From Caprimulgus europaeus (taxonomy: Eukaryota; Chordata; Aves; Caprimulgiformes; Caprimulgidae), in assembly GCA_907165065.1 (NCBI GenBank), contig OU015551.1:682001-746000 (forward strand): a stretch of DNA of 64,000 nt, read 5' to 3'. Positions 39,501 through 48,500 of this stretch are shown here, piece by piece. The translations under genes were made by a program, and so were the position numbers. Positions within the stretch are counted from its first letter, which is position 1. Every line of letters starts with the position of its first letter. The notes beneath the pieces are model-generated. The model saw nothing but the letters and a program-made list of their open reading frames with translations. It did not search any database and was not told the origin of the DNA.

Positions 39501-42500
39501 TCAATAAGGAAGTGGGGGATAAAGCAGAAGGGAGTTTTCCTGAGAGCTGAACAAACTGATACACCACGTGCATGAGTTAAAGTGGAAGAGAAGCTACAGG
39601 TACACTGCGAGGTCAGCACCCTCCTGTATGTCTGCAGAGCTAAAGATGAAACAGATGTGACAGTGGGGTGCAGAGAGCTGCATTTTGGCTAATTTCTTTG
39701 CCAAAGTTCCACCTTTGCAATGTTTAACCTTACAAACAAGACCAGATATTGAAGAAAATTAAAGTTTTAAGAACTTTTAGAATTTGAAAGGCTACTATAA
39801 TAAAGAAATATAGAGCCATCAAGAAGAATTACTCTGTGCCTAAGAAAGAAAAAAATTAAAAACCCCTAATACCACAAAATCCTCCATAAATCAGCTGCAG
39901 CACAAGTAAAGCACTTTGGTCAGTGTATAAGGAAAAGGGGGTGAGATAGTGCATTTGGGAACAGCTAGGTATTAGATAAAATTATAAACTCTGCATTCCA
40001 AGTACTCTGTGCATTTGTGAGGGTGGAAAAACTCTTTCCACTCTTCTGTGGGTCTAATCTGAGGGATAACCCAGCAAAACCACTGCAAGACTTGATTTTG
40101 CAAGACTGGTATAACTTGTTCTACAAAAGGTAGAATTAATCATGAAAACACTCCTTACTACAGTGTTTTGCCTGCTCTTTTTTTACCTTTATTTTCTAAG
40201 TTCTTCTATCCATCAAATACTGCTGAATCTTAAAAATGCTTCTTAATGAGAGCAGTGCAGAGTATCCACTTCAAAAATGAAAAATAATCTACTAACAAAG
40301 GTCACCAACAAGGATTTAACTGCTACACCTGGCCCAAAAAAAGAGTTTATTGAAACAAGCCAGGGGTCCCTTTTGATTCCCGTGGCCTCAGCAGAACCCA
40401 CCCGGGGGAGACTCCCCCTCCTGCAAGGTCCGAGCTTTTAACCCTTGACTTCAAAGAGATGTTCATTTCTTTATCCCATGTTTGGTATTCATTAATGCTA
40501 TAATTACAGCAACAAGTAGCACCCATTCTACCAAGCTAATTTTATCCAAGACTGCCAAACCAGTCAATAAAACCCTGTATTGGTGTTCTTCCTTCTGAAG
40601 AGCCGCCCAAAAGCGGGACAGACAAGAGACTCCCGGACCAAATTCCACAGATGCCAAAGAGGACCAAGCAGAACAGAACTACTTGTCTGCTCAGTGCTTA
40701 ATAAAGGATTGAAGTTCTGAGAGAAAAGAAAGCAAACAGGAAAAAAAAGCAGATCCAATAACAATGCAAAGTGCAGAGGAAACATGGGACTGGAAGGGGG
40801 AGCCAAAGAAGTTGATGCAAAGGAACGAGACAAAAGAGGAGATGAAGTCTGGTGATGGAAAACTGAGTACTTGGAAAACTAAGAACAGGGATGTCAGGAA
40901 CAGCAGAAAGCTCACAGGAAAATAAAAATATTGGATGGAAGAACCAAAGAAGAAAACAGAGTGGAAAAACCCCAAATATTGGAGATTGTGCCCAGCTACA
41001 GCAAAGGAGTCTGGGAAAAGCAGGCAGTGAAACCAGCCCTGACCATCCCTGTTAGTCAGGGTGGAAAAGGGGACACTCCTGTGCAGCATGTGAGTTTCTC
41101 CCCACTGAAGGAACACAGGCCTCCAGTACTCAGGAATCTCACCATCACTCTTGTTGGCTGCAAGACTGACATGCCAGGATCCAGCAGGAACAACGATATG
41201 ACAGCAAGGACAATGCAAGAGCAAGGCACCCACAGCTCCCAGCTCCACCAGTGCCCAGCCAGGCACATTCTCTACAGGGAGCACTTGCTCACCATCTCCT
41301 TCCTGAAGTCTGCAACAGGACCACAAAGCCAGAAATGGCCCAGAGAAGCTGTGGCTGCTCCTCCCTGGAAGTGTTCTCGGCCAGGCTGGATGAGGCTTTG
41401 AGCAACCTGGTCTGGTGGAAAGTGTCCCTGCTGCTGGCAGGGGGGGTGGGACTGGATGAGCTTTGAGGTCTCTTCCAACCCAAACCACTCTGGGATTCTA
41501 TGAAATGCTTCCCAATGCAGCCCAAGGCAGGAGGGGATCACTAGATCGCCTGCTCTGACCACCTTCACTAAACACTGGGCATTTTTCTAAACCCTATTGT
41601 TTTGCAGAAATATTTTCATCAAATGCATCAATTATTTAAGACATAAAAGCAGAATATTATTGCCCTTGATCATCCATTACCTCACTGGGAACTCCAGTGC
41701 CAATTTCCCATCCAGATGTCTTGCTCCAGCTTTCAGTCTGACTCCTGGCTTTGGTTCTGAATGCATTTACATCCTAGATCAAGAGCTCTCTGGTATTTAA
41801 TGTTTTTCCTATGAAAGCACTTACACAAACCACCTCTTCCTGTCAACTGAAGAACTACCACCAGAGGTTTTATTTTTGTGGAACAGAAATGCCTATGTTG
41901 GGTAGTTGTTGAGGTTTTTTTCCCCCCACATGATGAGCATGGCACCTTATTAAGTGCTACTCCAAAATGAGAATGACGCTATGGCTTGCACTAGCCAACG
42001 TCAGAGGTGGACAGTCATGTTCTCACTTGGCAAGCATGCTCCACTCCACCTGTCTGAAGGAAGACCTCCAGTAAAACAGATCTGCCAGGTCCACAGGACT
42101 GTCATCACGTTAAAGGAAAAATAAAACCAGATAAGGGAAGGAAACATCTTCAAACTTCAGGTACAATACACGTACAAGAACACGAGGACTTCACCTAAGA
42201 TGAACAGACACAGCACACAGACCTCACAAACTGAGAAACAAACTCAGTTTTTCTACAGTGAAGGAGAAACAGGGCAAAACAAGGCATTCCAGGCACACAA
42301 ACAATGTCAATTTTCTAACAGAGTCAGTCTCAGTAAAGGTGCTCTGAGAAAGCCTGGGCATGCAGGAAGGAAAGCAGACCTCCAGGAATTACTGTCACAG
42401 AGACATCAAGTGCCCAGTTTGAAGATCTGGAACTCATACAAACCACTTGGTTCCTTCTGAATGGTGGTAGGCTGTCAAACCAGCCTGAAAAATTACTGAA

Positions 42501-45500
42501 TCCACAGAGCTCCTGCCTGCAGTTTATTCAGAAGTTTGAGACATTTCAACCTGCATAAATAATTATAAAAACCTCAGGAGTTGGCTTCCATGGGCTAAAT
42601 TCTGTAACATATTTCAATGTCAAGTCATCAATCTATGTCCTACATGCTGTCAGAAAAACGTGTGGACTATTAAACCTGCTCAGGCTCCTTCACAAGCCTG
42701 GGAACCCAAAGCACACAGAAACAGAAGACACCACCTCAATGGCTCAGGCAGAGGCAGCGTCTTCAAACCGTGCCTATTATTTAACGTGAGATTTTTAATT
42801 CAGACACACGACCACTTGTACCCCCACCAAACTCTGATGCCAACCATGCTCATCCCAGTACCACAGACTGGTTTGGGTTGGGAGGGACCTTAAAAATCAT
42901 CTTGTTCCAACCCCCCTGCCAGCAGCAGGGACACCTTCCACTAGACCAGGTTGCTCAAAGCCTCATCCAACCTGTCCGAGAACACTTCCAGGGAGGAGCA
43001 GCCACAGCTTCTCTGGGCAGCCTGGGCCAGTGTCTCACCACCCTCTGGGTGAAAAATTTCCTCCTAATATCCAACCTAAATCTCCCCTCTGAGTTTAAAA
43101 CCATTCTCCCTTGTCCTATTACTCTCTGTCCAGGTCTAAAGTCACTCTCCCTCCTGTTCCTAAGCTCCCTTCAAGTACCAGAAGGCTGCAATGAGGTCTC
43201 CCCAGAGCCTTCTCTTCTCCAAGCTCCCTCAACCTTTCTTCAGCAGAGAGGTTTTCCAGCCCTCTGATCATCTTCCTGGCTCTCCTCTGGACCTGCTCCA
43301 ACAGCTCCACATCCTTCTTTTGTTGTAGGCTCCAGGCCTGGACACAGTAATCCAGATGGAGCCTCCCAAGGGCAGAGCAGAGGGGGACAATCCCCTCCCT
43401 GGCCCTGCTGCCCACCCCTCTGTTGATGCAGCCCAGGATATAGTTGGCCTTGTGGGCTGCAGTCACACACTGCTGGCTCCTGTCAGGCTTCTCATCCACC
43501 AGTTTCCTGCAACTTGACAAAATATGGCCTTGTCTTACCTCTCCACCCACTCACACCAGTGCAACCACAGCAGCTGGTGGCATCTCTGGCAGCCACAACA
43601 GTTGTTTTTGCAATATAAAGTTTTAAACTTTCACTGCATCATGAAATGACCCATTACTGAAAAATCCAACCTGCATTTTCAGTGTATAGATACAAAAACC
43701 ACGTCCCTTTGGAATCCACATTTGAAGGTCACATCAGTGAGAAAAGACAAGGTAAAACTGCACAAGATGGGGTGGGAGGGAGAAACAACCCCTGATGCAC
43801 TGCAGAGGAGAATTTCCCTGCACAGCTACCGAGCTCATGGAGTAAATCCCATTGCAAAGCAGTGACAAAGGCCTAGAAAGCCTTCTTCTGCTTTGCCACC
43901 AAGACCATTGTGTCTCTACCATAAGAGCACAGGAGAATTCAGGTTGGAAGGGACCACAGGAGGTCTCTAGTTCAACCTCCTGCTCCAGGTAAGGTCAGCT
44001 ATGAAGTCAGACTGTAATTAATTAAGTTGTTCAGTCTGGTCTTCACTTCCAAGGATGGAGGCTGAGCAGCCTCCCATGGTAATCACCTCTACTGCTGGAC
44101 TGGTGAAAAACAAACCAACCAAAACACTCTTCCCTACATCCAGCCTGAACATCTCATTCCACCTCTCACCTCTTGTCCCCCAACACACACCACTGTGCTA
44201 AGCCTGCCTCTGTCTTTAATAACCTCCTCATAGACACTGGAAAGCTCCAAACGTGCCTCTCTGAAGCCTTCTCTTCTCTAGGTTTAAGAAGTCCAGCAGT
44301 GCCTTCAGTCTCTCCTCACAGGTCATGTAACACAGATCACCAACCACCTTGGTGACTCTAATTAATCTTCAGATTTTAGAAGGAATCCAGGCCCCATGAC
44401 ATGAAAACAGCTCTCAAGTCCTCACCAGACTCACTATAGACAGGTTATCACAAGGTGAATTTAGTTTTAAAACTAAGAACTACACTGTTTCTAACATTTT
44501 CTTTTAAAATTTACTCCAAATTACATTTAAAAGTGCAACAGTGCCTGACTACGTGGAAGTCTGTATGAAAGGCAGAAGAAAAACCACTGGGAAACTTCCA
44601 GGCAAGTGAGTCCTTGCTTGGATCTGAAGGAGCAATTTGAACACTAAAGCTGAGAACAACTGCTAGACTTTAACTCATTATAATACATCACACCTGGGAA
44701 CAATGAAAGGGTGTTAAAAAGAACAGCAGCAATTAGGTTGTTCACTCACCAAAAATATTCAGAGTCATCATTTATTGCCTGTGAAAGGCTTACAGGAGGG
44801 TCAAGAAAAATTTAAGTTCAAAGTTAACTTTGAACTCAATTATGCTTACTTGAACAGCTCAGGCTGCAAAAATGCTTTTTTATTTCACCTTAATATTATT
44901 TAAGTCAGAAAAAGCAGAATAATCACGCTAAAATAACATATTAAAAAGAGATACAGGCAATTTGCAGCATTATTAAATTCTAAAGGTGTTGATAACAAAA
45001 TAAGACTCTTTTCAAATAGCTACAAACAGACTGAAAGCGATGAGCAAGCTCCCACACCAACTGCTGATCTCCAAAAAACACCCCACAAGCAAAGTCCAAC
45101 CATACTTCACCTCAGAAGGTGCAAGAAGTGTGACTGGAGCGTTTACAGCCAGGCTTCACAAGTGATGTCATGGTGAACAGAACTGACATCGTGAAAAAAA
45201 ACACTTCTGCCTCATTTTCAAAGCTTTGGTAAGTTGCTTTTTATGAAGTAAAACTCCTGATGTTCTTGTTTACCTTCAAATCCTTTATCTTTCTGTCTCC
45301 TGCAGCACCAGTGAGCAGGCAGCTTCCAGACAGTGCTTCCACAGCTGGCACAGGAAGGCTGAACGCCTTCTACATATGCAAGGTGAAATCAAACACCCTA
45401 TTGAAAGCACAAACCTTCTGTATTTGCACAGCACGTGTTATTCCATTTCTCATTAATAGAAATAAGTTAATAGCAATAAGTTATCCCCTGCACTAGATAA

Positions 45501-48500
45501 TTTTACTCTTTCAGCTCAGGTACTTCACATAAAGCAAATGCTACAAGTCAGAAATGGAAAAAAGTAGCTTATTTTCATGTGACAGGAAGAAGAAAACCAT
45601 GAGGCAGCCCAACTACTTTGCAATGTAGATAAAATACTTAAAGAACTCCAAAAAGTGTTAAAAAAGTTATTAAAGTACTTGGATGGTTCTATCCTGTAAA
45701 TGAAACAATACTGCATGGCACTTGGGTGTGAATTATTAGGACATCTCAAAAAAAACCCAAACCCCAAAGCAAACCCAGCAGACACAAAGTCAGACTGTGA
45801 TGATCTGAACTAAATCACCATGGAAAAAAAGATCTTGTTTTCAGTTACAGGAGAACTTCTCCTCCAAAGCTACTGTAAGGCAAGCAGAATTATAAAATCA
45901 GAACAAAAGAACCCAGAAATGGTACAGAAGGAATGCCAGCACCACACAGGCCTGGCAAAGGAATGACACTCCTACTCTGAAAGGAAACTGCTTCAGTTCT
46001 CTCCCCTTCTGCAAGCTTGAGGCAGTTCCACAGTGAACTGGTTCCCATCAGCTCTGCAATTTCAGAGCAACACAAATTGTTTGGTGTCTCAGGAGAGACT
46101 TTGCCAGCACAGGTGGTGCAGGCACCTCCTGAAGGGGCAATGTGAGGAAAGGCACCAAGTTTTAGCCCTGAGTAAAACTTGTACCTTTCCACTGACTGAA
46201 AGGTGACACTAATTCATTCTCAGCACAGTTTGATCCTGGCATCTACAGAGCAGCTTCAGCACCAGGTTACAGACAAACAAATTACTGGTTGGGTATTAAC
46301 AGCAAGTTAATGAGAAGAGCACTCATGTTTGTGTGAATATGTGCCTGAAGGGAAGTTGTCTGTTTCTCCATGGTACCTCACTGCCACACATGTGCAGTGT
46401 CACTTTTAAGCCGTGATCCAGCCAGAATACCAACAAACCACATCATGCCAAAGACTTCCCAGAAAGGTTCTAATTCAGTCAATCCTTTATACAACAGTGC
46501 CAATAACAACTGTGCCTGCCATGCCAAAATCCTGCTTTTCAGTGACCAAACTTCTCATGAGGTCACTCCTCAAAGCCTTTATCACAGCGCCACTCAATCT
46601 TTGTGACCAACTCAACCACACTGCACGCAGCCAGGGAAGTTTCTCTCTCCTCCTCTTCATCAGCTCCACACTTCCCTGCTCCTCTCCTCTCACAAGGAGG
46701 GGCAATGCCAAGACCAGGACCTGTTCCAAGACCAGGACCTGTTCCCAGGAAATGTCATGGTACAAACTTCTTTGGAAAAAGGCACTGGGACCACCTCATC
46801 CTTCACCCCCTTTCTCTGCAGTCGAGGACCCCCTCAATCCAACAACCACCTTCTGGCAAGATACAGGTTGCCATCACACCACTGCAAAGAGGCCAACTCA
46901 CCAGAGAAAAACAAAGGACAAGTGGAAGGAAAAAAATCAAGGAGCAATTAGAATGAAGAAAATGAAGCAGTGATGAGATTAGAGGGAATGCCTGTAGCTT
47001 TGAAGAAATGCATCACAGAAAGATCATCCAGTAAGAGTTTCAAGGCTTAAAGGGCATTGGTAGAATGTTACTTGGAGGCAGCACTGACATCTCAGTGTGA
47101 TTTAAGACAGTCAATAGACTAAGAGAGACATCAGAACCTAGAAGGTAAAGATAACTCATATACTGCTGGACAACAAACTAATTGAGAAAAGGGGTGCCAT
47201 GGTAAAAGTGACAGGTTCAGAGCTTCGCATTAGCAAGGTGAAAGGACACAGGCAGGACAAAACAGCACCTTTCAAGGCCAGAAGATGGGCTGGTAATCAA
47301 ATGGGTAAGATGTCTAAGTGAGTTTCACTTGCATGAATGGACAAAAAAAGCTGTTTTTCAAACACACTAAGGAAAACCAATCTGCAAGGAGGACTGAAAT
47401 CTATTTCTAGGCACTTGCATCTACTTTGTGTGAAGGAACAAACAGCTTCACACCTCACAGCGAGGTATGACTGAGAGCTGTTGTACAGATCAACCAAGAT
47501 TAAGGAATATTCAGAGCTTTGTTTTAACCACAATTGGTTTGTGAACAAGAACATGCAGCTATCAAATAATTCAAACGAGAGAAGATCAATATGAAACAGA
47601 AAATCAAAGAATTAGTAGCAAAATAGTCACTCTGTATATTTCACAGAATCCCAGACTGGTTTGGGTGGGAAGGGACCTTAAAGCTCATCCAGTCCCACCC
47701 CCCCTGCCAGCAGCAGGGACACCTTCCACTAGACCAGGTTGCTCCAAGCCTCATCCAGCCTGGCCCAGAACACTTCCAGGGAGGAGCAGCCACAGCTTCT
47801 CTGGGCAACCTGGGCCAGGGTCTCACCACCCTCACACCAAAGAATTTCTTCCTCACATCTCAGCTCCATCTCCCCTCTGCCACTTTCAAGCCATCACCCC
47901 TTGTCCTGTCACTCCCTGCCCTTGGCCAAAGTCCCTCCCCAGCCTTCCTGAAGCCCCTTCAGGTACTGGGAGGCCACTGGAAGGTCTCCCTGGAGCCTTC
48001 TCTTCTCCAGGCTGAACAGCCCCAACTCTCTCAGCCTGTCCTCACAGCAGAGCTGCTCCAGCCCTGGCATCATCCTCGTGGCCTTCTCTGCACTGGCTCC
48101 AGTAGCTCCATGTCCTTGTGCTGTTGGTGGCCCCAGCACTGGAGGCAGCACTGCAGGGGGGGTCTCAGGAGAGCGGAGCAGAGGGGCAGAATCCCCTCCC
48201 TGGCCCTGCTGCCCACGCTGCTCTGGGTGCAGCCCAGGACACGGTTATTGGCTCTGTGCTGCCAGCGCACGGTGCCGCCTCATGTGGAGCTTCTCGTCCC
48301 CCAGCTGCTCTCAAGCCACTCATGGCCCAGCCTGGATTTATGTTTGGGGTTGCCCTGACCCAGCTGCAGGACCTTGCATTTGGCCTTGTTGAACTTGATG
48401 AGGTTATCACAGCCCCACCTCTCCAGCCTGTCCAGGTCCCTCTGGATGCCATCCTGTCCCTCCAGCGTGTCAGCCACACCACACAGCTTGGTGTCACGGG

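Noticed and set aside
40691..41488. 265-codon minus-strand open frame
   Set aside because: It starts inside an antisense reading of a CR1 fragment and continues through Phe/Ser/Leu-rich low-complexity sequence with no recognisable domain.
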